This document shows positions 52,920-61,837 of a stretch of DNA of 64,000 nt, piece by piece (positions within the stretch are counted from its first letter, which is position 1; each line of letters starts with the position of its first letter). The notes under the pieces are model-generated. The model saw only the letters and a program-made list of their open reading frames with translations, did no database searches and was not told the origin of the DNA. This stretch comes from an uncultured Halomonas sp. Its GTDB lineage: Bacteria > Pseudomonadota > Gammaproteobacteria > Pseudomonadales > Halomonadaceae. A program made the position numbers and the translations under genes. The stretch is from the NCBI RefSeq assembly GCF_947493865.1, contig NZ_CANLTC010000015.1, positions 1-64,000 of the forward strand, given 5' to 3'.

Positions 52920-55495
52920 GACAGTGCCACACTTTCTGGCAGCGCCTTCGATATCGCATCGAGCAGCGCTGCGATATCGAGAGGCTTGGTCAAGAAGTCA
53001 GTGAACTCGGTGGCAATATTGCGATCCGCGTCACGCTGCATGGCGTTGGCCGACAACCCGATGATCGGCAGATCGGCAAAACGTGCATCCTGACGCAGCC
53101 AGTTCAAGGCTTGATAGCCGTCGATCCCCGGCAGATGAATGTCCATCAAAATCAGATCGATGGGCTGATTCTGCAACAGCGCCATGCCTGCCTCGGCGCT
53201 CGCAGCGCCATGCAACTCGAGCATGGGGTAATCGATGAAGATGTCCTCCATGAGGCGCTGATTGGCGGGGTTGTCCTCGATATGCAGTACTCGCCAGCGA
53301 CGCTGCGCATGGGCGTGCAAAGCAGTGCGTTGCGAGTCCCCGGGACTACCCGAAACGGGTTTGTTTTCCAAGGCCAACGGCAATTCGAACCAGAACTGGC
53401 TACCCTGGTCTTGTACACTCTCGACGCCGATGGTACCGGCCATGCGCTCGACCAGCTTCTTGGTCAGGGAAAGGCCGATACCGGTGCCTTCGATGGCGCC
53501 GTGCTCCGCCCCCAGACGACTAAATGGCTGGAAGAGTTCGGCATGGCGATCCCCGGGGATGCCTGGCCCGGTATCACTGACGATCACGCGCAGGGTCTCC
53601 TGCCGAGGGCGACAGTGGATATGCACGTATCCCGGGCGCGAATTGTATTTGATGGCGTTGGAAAGCAGATTGAGCAGCACCTGCTTGAGACGTGTGTAAT
53701 CGGCGCGCACCCTTAAATCTTCGGTGCATTCGTCGAACTCGATGGTGACATCGCTCTGGCTGGCTGTTGCAGCGAGGGTTTCGACAACGTCCTGAATGAC
53801 AATCTGAAGTGAGACGGCCTCAAGAGACAGCTGCAGCCGTCCTGCCTCGATTTGCGATAGATCGAGCACTTCGTTGATCAGGTTCAGCAGATGATGGCCG
53901 CTTTTTTCAATATGGGCCACCTGCCGCCGTTGACGCTCATCCAGGGGTGATCGGCGACTGTTCAGAAGCAGCTGCGCGAACCCCAGAATGGCATTCAAGG
54001 GCGTGCGCAACTCATGACTCATGCCGGAAAGAAATTCGCTCTTGGCCTGGCTGGCTCGCTCGGCCTCATCCCGGGCATGTGCCAGTTCCTGCATCACCTG
54101 TTCGCGTTCGGCGAACTGGCGATAGAGATTGATCAATAGCGCACAGGTCGCCGTGAAGGGTTTCAATCGCTCCAGCAGCGCCTCATCGTAGCCTTGATGA
54201 CCATTGGCGATGCCGTACATGCCAATCAATGTCTCACCGTCGTAGATGGGTACGCCCAGATAATTGTGCAAACGCGGGTTGTCTGGCGGAAAACCGCCTT
54301 GCTTGGGCCGGCTGTAGAGATCATCGGACATGACTGTTTCGCCTTGGGCGAATACGCGTCCCAGCAGGCTTTCCGGGTTGGACAGCAGTACGTCGCCACT
54401 GCGCAGCCCCTGCATCAGCTGACGCGATTCCTCATCCCAGACCAGATCGGTGATCGCATGAATCCTCATGGACGGGATGCCCTGTTGATCGATCACCTCG
54501 CCGATCAGGCCATAATCGCTCAGGGTCAGCTTGCGCAATGCCTGGAGTAGAAAATCCCACAGTCGCTCACCGGACATCAGCGCCTGATAATCGGTGATGC
54601 CCTGATGCAACACCTTGAGCAGCAGGGTCTGACGATGCTCCTCGGTAATATCATGAGCCACGGATACCACGCCGCGTACATCGCCCTGCTCATCGATCAA
54701 CGGTGAAATGGCGATCTCGAACTGACGGTTCTTGATGGGTGGCAACAGCACGCTGCGTGACTCGCGATGCTCGATGACCTCCCGCTCCCCCTGTTCGAGC
54801 CGCTCCACCACCTCCCTTGGAAAGTAATCACTCAAGCGCACCTGCTCGGAAAGATTCTCTGCTCGCTCATCCATCAGCGCATAACTTGCGCGATTGGCCG
54901 CCAGAAAATCGCCGCTACGATTGCGCACATAGATGGGTTCACGACAGCTGTCGAACACGTTGTAATACAACATCGAGAGCTTGCGGCTGCGGGCTTGTTC
55001 CTGTGCTTTTCGATGGCATTGGGCGTGTAGTCGCAGAAGCGCCTCTGCCTGCTGCGCCAGCCCGCGCAACAAACGCCAGGCGCGATCATCGAATTCGCGA
55101 GGAGCATCGTCCAGAAGACATAGCGCGCCTACCGGGCGAGAGTCCTGCAGGTAGAGCGGATAAGCGGCAAAGAAGCGCACCTGTGGCATCCGATCGAGAG
55201 GAAAGCCCTCTTCGGATACCGGCAGATTGCGTGTATCCTCGATGAGTCGTGGCGCATTGCCCTCCACGACAAAACGATACAGTGTCTTGCGGGCACAAGC
55301 CGTCAGAGCCAGGTTCGACCTGGGAATCACCCAGAGGCGATCCGCATCCTCCGGGAAAAGCAATGCCGAGGACGCATCGAAAATATCCCTGGCCAAGACC
55401 GCGAGGTGCTCGAAATTGGCATCCCCCTGCGCAGGAAATGGCCATGTCCATTCTCGAGGCTGAGTTTCTCCAGCCGAGTTCTCGAAACCTCCCAT
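52916..55495 (-). CDS. Hybrid sensor histidine kinase (GAF-PAS-GAF-HisKA-HATPase-REC)
   Basis: An 859-residue cytoplasmic kinase without membrane helices. Order: GAF-like (about 25-155), PAS (about 175-290), GAF (about 305-460), HisKA with His494 (MSHELRTPLN), HATPase with SNAIKYN, DTGPGIP and GTGIGLSLTKKL, then a C-terminal receiver (about 735-855, Asp in LILMDIHLPG). It would sense a soluble ligand or redox state and phosphorylate its own receiver or the coupled REC-GGDEF-EAL protein, lowering cyclic-di-GMP. The signal is unknown. Confidence 0.92.
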   Translation of the reverse strand: MGGFENSAGETQPREWTWPFPAQGDANFEHLAVLARDIFDASSALLFPEDADRLWVIPRSNLALTACARKTLYRFVVEGNAPRLIEDTRNLPVSEEGFPLDRMPQVRFFAAYPLYLQDSRPVGALCLLDDAPREFDDRAWRLLRGLAQQAEALLRLHAQCHRKAQEQARSRKLSMLYYNVFDSCREPIYVRNRSGDFLAANRASYALMDERAENLSEQVRLSDYFPREVVERLEQGEREVIEHRESRSVLLPPIKNRQFEIAISPLIDEQGDVRGVVSVAHDITEEHRQTLLLKVLHQGITDYQALMSGERLWDFLLQALRKLTLSDYGLIGEVIDQQGIPSMRIHAITDLVWDEESRQLMQGLRSGDVLLSNPESLLGRVFAQGETVMSDDLYSRPKQGGFPPDNPRLHNYLGVPIYDGETLIGMYGIANGHQGYDEALLERLKPFTATCALLINLYRQFAEREQVMQELAHARDEAERASQAKSEFLSGMSHELRTPLNAILGFAQLLLNSRRSPLDERQRRQVAHIEKSGHHLLNLINEVLDLSQIEAGRLQLSLEAVSLQIVIQDVVETLAATASQSDVTIEFDECTEDLRVRADYTRLKQVLLNLLSNAIKYNSRPGYVHIHCRPRQETLRVIVSDTGPGIPGDRHAELFQPFSRLGAEHGAIEGTGIGLSLTKKLVERMAGTIGVESVQDQGSQFWFELPLALENKPVSGSPGDSQRTALHAHAQRRWRVLHIEDNPANQRLMEDIFIDYPMLELHGAASAEAGMALLQNQPIDLILMDIHLPGIDGYQALNWLRQDARFADLPIIGLSANAMQRDADRNIATEFTDFLTKPLDIAALLDAISKALPESVALS

Positions 55496-55770
55496 GACCC
55501 ACTCCCTATATCAGTACTACGCACTGACATGCTTACTACGAGGCATTATAATTTTTTTAATATTTGCCATTATGCCGCATTCAGCAAAACTTTTAATGCG
55601 CTAATTATTCTTCAATAAGCGATTTTCCTAAGTAAAGTTCAGTATTAAAGGTTTGTGGGTTTTCTTTTGAGAACATTGCCTGCATATAGCGACTTGGTTT
55701 TTGACTAATTCATCTTGCTAACCCGCACTCGGAACAGCCTTGCCCGAATGCTCAGAAAGGAAAACCGCCC

Positions 55771-56430
55771 ATGCCTCGAGACCATTTCTTTCAACCTGCC
55801 GTCGGTGACGTCGCCTTGCTCGAGGTGGTGGCGATCAAGGATGCCGGTGCCTTTCTCGGCTGGGGGCGCCCCAAGGATCTATTGCTGCCCTATAGCGAGC
55901 AGCGTAGCCGCCCCGGGGTCGGTCAGCAGGTGCTGGTAATGATCTTCGAGGATGAGCAGGGCCGCCCCGCGGCGTCGATGCGGCTCGAGGATTTCATCGT
56001 CGATCAGGCAGAAGGAGTGAAAAACGGCGACAAGGTCGCCCTGGTGATCGGCGAGCAAACCGATCTGGGGGTCAAGGCGGTGGTCAACCAGCGGTTCTGG
56101 GGGCTCTTGTATCACGACGAACTGACGCGCCCCCTGAAGCGCGGCCAACGGATGGAAGGCTATGTCCGCCGGGTCCGGGAGGACGGCCGGCTGGATCTTT
56201 CCCTGTTGCCTTCCGGGGCGGAAAAGCAGCAGCTGGCTGCGGAACGGATAATGGAAGCACTGCAAGCGCACCAGGGCTTTCTAACGCTGAGCGACAAGAG
56301 TTCGCCAGACGCCATCAAGTCGCAACTGGGCATCAGCAAGAGCGCCTTCAAGCAGGCCATCGGCAAGCTCTACAAGCAGCGGCGGATCGTTATCGAGAAG
56401 GAAGGGATTCGACTGACGCCCTCCGAATGA
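55771..56430 (+). CDS. S1-like RNA-binding protein, CvfB-type
   Basis: A 219-residue protein with S1-like beta-barrels in the first two thirds (VGDVALLEVVAIKDAGAFLGWG; GVKAVVNQRFWGLLYHDEL; RGQRMEGYVRRVREDGRLDLSL) and a winged helix at the C-terminus (SKSAFKQAIGKLYKQRRIVIEKEGIRLTP). CvfB proteins are usually about 280 residues, so this is a shorter version. It probably binds RNA; the cellular role is unclear. The 275 bp upstream are AT-rich and hold no gene that I can support. Confidence 0.85.
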   Translation: MPRDHFFQPAVGDVALLEVVAIKDAGAFLGWGRPKDLLLPYSEQRSRPGVGQQVLVMIFEDEQGRPAASMRLEDFIVDQAEGVKNGDKVALVIGEQTDLGVKAVVNQRFWGLLYHDELTRPLKRGQRMEGYVRRVREDGRLDLSLLPSGAEKQQLAAERIMEALQAHQGFLTLSDKSSPDAIKSQLGISKSAFKQAIGKLYKQRRIVIEKEGIRLTPSE

Positions 56431-56451
56431 CGGGTTCCAGACGCTGCCAAC

Positions 56452-57219
56452 TCAATCATTGTCGCGAGTCCCCGCCCCAGCGCCATCCCGGGAGGCGTCG
56501 CTTGCCTCCACCAGAATGCGTGTCGCCAGGGTCTTGAGCCGCTGCCAGAGCGCGTCGTCCACCTCGATGCCTTCGGCAAAGGCGCGCTCACGGCAGGCCA
56601 GCAGGTCGGATTCGCTCTGGCGTGCCAGCACCTCATAGTGGTAGTCCGAGCGCATCGCCGGCAACAGGTCGACGTGGTTGGCCAGAATCAACGTGATGCC
56701 ATCGTTGGGCTCATTCTCCTCCGGCACCTCGTGAACGGCGTAAACACGAATTTCCGGCACCGTACTATTGGCACGAAACCCCACCACTTGCTCGGTCAGC
56801 GGCATCTGGGCGTTGCGCCAGAAGGCGGTGACGTTCATGCCCCGTCCCGCCAGCCGGGACAGATAGCCCATGATCAACTGGCGATTGTGGCAGCGTCGAA
56901 TCTTGATGATGGCAAGCCCCCGGGCCCGGGCCTTGGCAAAACCCAGCTCCACCGCCAGGCTCGAGGCGCGCAGCACGCTCTGGCCGTGACCGTCGAGCAC
57001 GGCAAGGTCGCCATCGTTGTAGAGTATGCTGGTCAACTGGTTGGGGTCTTCTCGCAACAGATGATCCAGACCGCGACCCAGGGCATTGAGTCCTTCCAGG
57101 CCGTGGCACTGCATCCAGGCCACCATGTCCGCGGCGTCCGCGGCCTCACCTTCTTCGAACTCCATGCCGCTGAACGCCTTGCGACATAGACCCTGAAGCT
57201 CGTTGTAGGATACTTTCAT
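56452..57219 (-). CDS. DUF3726-like protein
   Basis: A 255-residue protein whose start (VSYNELQGLCRKAFSGMEF, then DAADMVAWMQCHGLEGL) matches, as I recall it, the DUF3726 family found beside betaine and dimethylglycine catabolic genes. There is no signal peptide or membrane segment. The last 15 residues are Gly/Ala-rich and variable. A GGAGAAGG site precedes the start. It is the last gene of the minus-strand cluster with a BCCT carrier and an M19 homologue. The biochemical role is unknown. Confidence 0.65.
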   Translation of the reverse strand: MKVSYNELQGLCRKAFSGMEFEEGEAADAADMVAWMQCHGLEGLNALGRGLDHLLREDPNQLTSILYNDGDLAVLDGHGQSVLRASSLAVELGFAKARARGLAIIKIRRCHNRQLIMGYLSRLAGRGMNVTAFWRNAQMPLTEQVVGFRANSTVPEIRVYAVHEVPEENEPNDGITLILANHVDLLPAMRSDYHYEVLARQSESDLLACRERAFAEGIEVDDALWQRLKTLATRILVEASDASRDGAGAGTRDND

Positions 57220-57291
57220 GCTTCGCCCTTCTCCCTATCAGCCCACCATCGGCCCGCGGCCATCACACACTCGTCTCGTTGTTATCTGCGA

Positions 57292-59046
57292 TCACCCCTG
57301 CTGAACGGCCAATTCATCCGTCATCGGCATACCGTTGACCCTGGGCTCAAGGGGAAAGCTCCAGTCATCGAAGTCGGCCAGGTTTGAGGGCTCGGCGTTC
57401 AATTCCTCGACCAGGGGCGCACCCTGGAACAAGGTGATGCGCACCCAACGATCGGATTTGGGGTCGAAACGGCTGGCGCCGAAGAACGACAGCTTGGTGC
57501 GCAGCAGATGCATGGGCTTCATGTCGCGATGCCAGAGATTGGCGCGAATCTCACCGTAGGGTGTATCCGCCATTGCCTGGATACGGCGAACGATTTCCTT
57601 GTGACGCGGGTTGGCCATCAGGAATTCCACGACTAGCGCACGGGGGTTGTCCTCAAGGAAGCGACTCAGCGTTTCATGGGCCTTGCGTACTCGGGGGGCC
57701 ATGGCCAAGGGCATCTCTTTTTCCTGGCCCGGCTCCGTGTAGCGCACCCCAAGGCGCGGCTCCTCTTTCTCCGCGGAGCGATACCAGAACCAGTAACAGG
57801 CCTCCGGCGCATCATAGTCTTCAGCAAGTGCCCAATCGTAATGGGTTTCGATCAGCTGCTTGAGACGCACCAGGGCCATGTCCGGCACCAGTTCCATGCG
57901 CTCATCGGCCCCCATGTGGTCCTCGAGCGCATCGACCTGCAACGGGTAAAGTTCGATCAATAGCGTATTGATGAGCTCCTGGGCTTCCAGGGGCAAGGTG
58001 CGTTCACCCCAGGCCATCAGCTGCTGCCACATGTCCGGGTCCAGCGGCACCTGCTCCAGCCAGGTCACTACTTCCGGTAGCGCCGCCACGGTTGCGGCAT
58101 TGCGCTCACCCTGTTCGACGTTCTCGGTGACCGTCTGCTCAAGGTGTGCAAGGGCGCGACGAGTCAGCTCGATCAGGCGCGCACGATCCGCCTCACAGGG
58201 GGGCTGATCGATGGCCAGACCCAATGCCTGCTCGCGACAGTGCACCCACTGCTGAATCAGCTTGGGGTGGTTGATCAGAAATGGTGCCATTCCCAGACCC
58301 GTGGAGTTGCCTATTCCCAGATAGCGACGTAGTTCGGGATCCATGGTCACGGCGGCTTGCGGGGCTTGAACCTGAGCGATGTGTTCCACCTGGGCAATGG
58401 AGAAATGGCGCAGCAGATAGACCGCAAGCATCTGCGCCGAGAACGGTCGTTTGAAATCCGGGCTGTCTTGCAGACGAGCGAAGTCCGCGATGCCGAACTT
58501 GCCGTTACCGTAGACGGCGGTAGTACGGTACAGATACCCCACCTTGGTCAACCAGGTGGGATCCGGCTGACGGCCTTCCGCAAGTGCCTGAGTGAAATGA
58601 CTGAAATTACGCAGACTCCGATTGGCCCGAGACAGCACCAGCAGCCGCGGGTGCTGCCGGCCGGCTTCCTGCAATGGCACATTCGCCGCCATCTGCTCGA
58701 GCAATGACTCGTCGACATCCCCCTCGACCAGACCGAAGGTGACATCCCAGGCTTCGGCGATGACCCGGTCGGAGCGGGCCTCGTCACTCAAGGGTTGGGA
58801 GAAGATCACCTCATGGTAGCGCCCATGAGGTGTCTGAACACGATAGATAGCCGTGCCATGACCATTGTCGTCGAGATCGAAACGACTACAACTCACCTGC
58901 CAGCGCTGGCGCGCCATCTGACGCACCAACGAGCGCACGAAGCTCAGGCGGCTGGCGTGTAGACTGCCCAGCCGTTCCAGCTCCATGACCTGTTCTGCAG
59001 GGCGTAGAAAGGGTCTGACACGTGGTTGGCTATCAAGATCGTGCAT
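57292..59046 (-). CDS. Conserved-looking protein of unknown function, 584 residues
   Basis: I do not recognise the family with confidence. It is a soluble, mostly helical protein with no signal peptide. The N-terminal third has HASRLSFVRSLVRQMARQRW and a beta segment (GRYHEVIFSQPLS); the middle has GNGKFGIADFARL and a helical domain; the C-terminal part carries IRANLWHRDMKPMHLLRTKLSFFGASRFDP. The start at 59046 has AAGGAGAAGGAG upstream and overlaps the BCCT gene by 14 bp, so it is translationally coupled to the carrier. It is followed by the DUF3726-like gene. Its place suggests a role in using the imported compound. Confidence 0.6.
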   Translation of the reverse strand: MHDLDSQPRVRPFLRPAEQVMELERLGSLHASRLSFVRSLVRQMARQRWQVSCSRFDLDDNGHGTAIYRVQTPHGRYHEVIFSQPLSDEARSDRVIAEAWDVTFGLVEGDVDESLLEQMAANVPLQEAGRQHPRLLVLSRANRSLRNFSHFTQALAEGRQPDPTWLTKVGYLYRTTAVYGNGKFGIADFARLQDSPDFKRPFSAQMLAVYLLRHFSIAQVEHIAQVQAPQAAVTMDPELRRYLGIGNSTGLGMAPFLINHPKLIQQWVHCREQALGLAIDQPPCEADRARLIELTRRALAHLEQTVTENVEQGERNAATVAALPEVVTWLEQVPLDPDMWQQLMAWGERTLPLEAQELINTLLIELYPLQVDALEDHMGADERMELVPDMALVRLKQLIETHYDWALAEDYDAPEACYWFWYRSAEKEEPRLGVRYTEPGQEKEMPLAMAPRVRKAHETLSRFLEDNPRALVVEFLMANPRHKEIVRRIQAMADTPYGEIRANLWHRDMKPMHLLRTKLSFFGASRFDPKSDRWVRITLFQGAPLVEELNAEPSNLADFDDWSFPLEPRVNGMPMTDELAVQQG

Positions 59047-60619
59047 GCTCCTTCTCCTTGGGCAGTAGCCCCTGCTCTCGCGCCATGGCATAGGCCGCTT
59101 GAGGCCCTGTCCAAAGCGATGGCAGCAATACAAGGGATACGGGAATCGCGGTAATCACGATGAATTGTTGCAAGGCGCTGATCTGACCCGAGCCCATGTA
59201 CAACAGGATGCCCGCCATTACCGCCATGGCGACGCCCCAGAAGGCACGGATGAACGCGTTGGGATCGTCATGACCGGAACCCACCACGGCAATGGCATAG
59301 CTCATGGAATCGCCGGTGGTGGCCACGAAGATGGTGGTCAGCAGCAGAATGGCCAATGCCATGAAGGTGCCACCGGGCAAGGCCTGGGCCACGGTGAGGG
59401 TCGCCACATCGAACTGGAAGTTGTTAAGGGCGTCCGCAAGATCGATGGCGCCGTTCAACTGATAGTAGATGCCCGATCCGCCCAGTAGCGTGAACCAGAC
59501 GGTGGTAGCAATGGGCGCCATCACCGCCACGGCAAGAATCATCTGGCGCACGGTGCGTCCGCGAGAGATGCGCGCCACGAAGATAGCCATCAGCGGGCCG
59601 TAGCCGATGAACCAGGCGAAGAAGAACACCGTCCACCACTGCATCCACCATTCCGGCGCGGTCTCGCTGGTCATGGTGGCCATGTCGAAGAACGACGTCA
59701 GATATTCACCGAAGCCCTGGAAGAAGGCATTGGTCAGAAATAGCGTAGGTCCGAAGATGAAGATGGCCGCCGCGATGGCCAGGGCCAGAAAGACGTTGAA
59801 ACGACTGAGCAATTGAATGCCGCGATCGATACCGCTTACCGCGGATGTGACGTACACCACGCCCAGCCCCACCAACACGATGAGCTGAGTGCCGAGACCT
59901 TCGGAGAAGCCGAACAACTCATGCAGACCGTAGGCCACCTGGGTCGCCAGGAAACCTATCGGGCCCACGGTGCCTGCTACCACGGCGATGACACAAAACG
60001 CATCCACCAAGCCGCCGAACCAGCCGCTCATGAACTTTTCACCCAATACCGGATAAAGAAGCGTACGGGGGCGCAATGGATGACCCTTTACGTAGTGCAG
60101 GTGCGCCAATACCACGGCGGTCAGCGAGCCCAACACGGCCCAGGCCAGAAAGCCCCAGTGCATGAAGGATTGCGCCAGGGCACCGGCTACCGCTTCCGGG
60201 GTGCCCGGCTCGGTATCGAAGGCGGGTGGCGTGACGATGAAGTGATAGATCGGCTCGCCGGCGGCAAAAAACACGCCGCCTCCGGCCAGCAGGGTACACA
60301 TGATGATCGACAGCCACTTGAAGTTGCTCATCTCCGGCGTATGGCGATTGCCGATACGCGCGCCCGAGGCAGAGGATACGGTCAACGCCATGGCGATGAA
60401 GAAAGTCAGCAGCAGCAGTAGCTGGAAGAAGGTACCCAGGGTCTTGGCGGTCCAGGCAAACCCTCCACTGATACCATTGGCCACCATGTCGAGGTCGTAG
60501 AGCGACAACGCCACGAATAACACGATGAAACCGATGCTGACGCCGAGAACGACCGGGTCGCCCCAGCGTGAGGTCTTGCTTTGTGATGACGAGTGACGCT
60601 TTGCACTGTCATTGCTCAT
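59033..60619 (-). CDS. BCCT-family transporter
   Basis: A 528-residue BCCT carrier with 12 helices. Helix 4 reads SFMHWGFLAW and helix 8 WWTVFFFAWFIGYGPLMAIFVARISRGRT; the aromatic box differs from betaine and carnitine carriers (F-F-A-W-F), so the substrate may be atypical. It lies between an M19 dipeptidase homologue (upstream) and the unknown protein at 57292, and is coupled to the latter. Import of a methylated amine for catabolism is the likely role. Confidence 0.9.
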   Translation of the reverse strand: MSNDSAKRHSSSQSKTSRWGDPVVLGVSIGFIVLFVALSLYDLDMVANGISGGFAWTAKTLGTFFQLLLLLTFFIAMALTVSSASGARIGNRHTPEMSNFKWLSIIMCTLLAGGGVFFAAGEPIYHFIVTPPAFDTEPGTPEAVAGALAQSFMHWGFLAWAVLGSLTAVVLAHLHYVKGHPLRPRTLLYPVLGEKFMSGWFGGLVDAFCVIAVVAGTVGPIGFLATQVAYGLHELFGFSEGLGTQLIVLVGLGVVYVTSAVSGIDRGIQLLSRFNVFLALAIAAAIFIFGPTLFLTNAFFQGFGEYLTSFFDMATMTSETAPEWWMQWWTVFFFAWFIGYGPLMAIFVARISRGRTVRQMILAVAVMAPIATTVWFTLLGGSGIYYQLNGAIDLADALNNFQFDVATLTVAQALPGGTFMALAILLLTTIFVATTGDSMSYAIAVVGSGHDDPNAFIRAFWGVAMAVMAGILLYMGSGQISALQQFIVITAIPVSLVLLPSLWTGPQAAYAMAREQGLLPKEKEHARS

Positions 60620-60678
60620 GATCAATGGCCCTTTATTGTCGACTGTTGGTGTTGGGCTTGAAAGATAACGGAAAACGA

Positions 60679-61671
60679 TCAGGCAGCCGTTGGCGTCGCG
60701 GCTCGTTCGAGCAGCTCGATCCAGTTGCGGCCCATGATGCGTTCGATTTCCCCTTCATCGAACCCGCGTTGGCGCAGTCCTTTGATCAAATTGGGGAAGT
60801 CGCGATTGTCTCGGAACCAGGATAGCGGGCGCGGCCAACCGGCATTGGCCTGGCTTCCCTCGCCGTAATCCATCTCCTTCGACCAACGACCGTTACGCAT
60901 CCACTCCAGCACCGACGTTGGCTGATCCTGGCAAAGATCGGTACCTATACCGATATGTTCGATTCCCATCAGATCAGCCGTGGTCGCAATCATGTCACAA
61001 TATGCTTCCAGGGTGCAGTCTGGACCGTCTTTGAGATGAAAAGGGTAGGCCGAAAAGCCTAGAATTCCCTCAGACTCGGCAATGGCCTTGAGCACCTTGT
61101 CCGACTTGTTGCGTTTGGCCGGGTGCCAGGCATTGGGGTTGGCATGGGAAATGATCACCGGCCGCTCGGAGAGCTCGACAGCCTCCAGGGTCGAGCGCTC
61201 GGCGCTATGGGACATGTCGATGACCATGCCCACCCGGTTCATTTCCTTGATCACCTGACGACCGAAGCGGGTGATGCCGCTGTCTTCGCTCTCATAGCAG
61301 CCGCAGGCCAGCAGGCTCTGGTTGTTGTAGGTCAGCTGCATGATCAGAAGCCCCAGACGGCGCAGGATCGCCACCATATCGATGTCGTCTTCGATGGGCG
61401 AGCAGTTCTGAGCGCCCAGGAAAATGCCCACCTTGCCCGCCTCACGGGCGCGCTGGATATCCGCCGGCTCGTGCACCGGCATGATCAGATCGCTGTTGGC
61501 CTCGAAGCGGCGGTTCCACTCACCCAGCCGGCTCAGCGTATCTCGGGTGGTCTCGTGATAGACCAGGGTGGCGTGCACCGCATCAACGCCACCTTCGTGC
61601 ATCTGCTCGAAGATCTCCCGGGACCAGTTGGAGTACTGCAGGCCATCGACGATGAGCATTTCCTGGGACAT
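60679..61671 (-). CDS. M19 (renal dipeptidase) family protein with altered metal site
   Basis: A 330-residue TIM-barrel protein of the membrane-dipeptidase family. His155 (IDMSHSAERS), His176 (IISHANPNAW) and Asp245 (GIGTDLCQ) are kept. The N-terminal DGHxD motif reads DGLQY, so His and Asp are replaced by Leu11 and Tyr13, and the bridging Glu aligns with Gln88 (GAQN). A normal binuclear zinc site is therefore unlikely. M19 homologues occur beside dimethylglycine demethylase genes in Pseudomonas. It precedes a BCCT gene by 60 bp. A non-dipeptidase role on a small amine is possible. Confidence 0.8.
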   Translation of the reverse strand: MSQEMLIVDGLQYSNWSREIFEQMHEGGVDAVHATLVYHETTRDTLSRLGEWNRRFEANSDLIMPVHEPADIQRAREAGKVGIFLGAQNCSPIEDDIDMVAILRRLGLLIMQLTYNNQSLLACGCYESEDSGITRFGRQVIKEMNRVGMVIDMSHSAERSTLEAVELSERPVIISHANPNAWHPAKRNKSDKVLKAIAESEGILGFSAYPFHLKDGPDCTLEAYCDMIATTADLMGIEHIGIGTDLCQDQPTSVLEWMRNGRWSKEMDYGEGSQANAGWPRPLSWFRDNRDFPNLIKGLRQRGFDEGEIERIMGRNWIELLERAATPTAA

Positions 61672-61691
61672 TTGCGTATTCCTCATGACTT

Positions 61692-61837
61692 AAGGATCGC
61701 TGAATAAATCGTCGAACGAAATGAAGCGCAAGGCGCACGGAACGCAGAAGGCGAGACATAACATGGGGTTAGGCGAGCCTTCGAGTACCGCGCAACGCAG
61801 CGATTCGTTCGTGCAGACATTTAGTCAGTGATTCCTT
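61692..61837. repeat. Palindromic repeat element after the aldehyde dehydrogenase gene
   Basis: A roughly 146-bp imperfect palindrome. The left arm GATCGCTGAATAAATCGTCG (from about 61695) faces a right arm whose complement reads ATCACTGACTAAATGTCTGC, both followed by AACGAA. Inner segments AAGGCGAG and CGAGCCTTC flank a short centre. The arm shares GCTGAA..AAA..TCGTCGA.CGA with the element at 11458-11606. The right arm contains the aldehyde dehydrogenase stop codon. No ORF lies inside. Confidence 0.6.
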
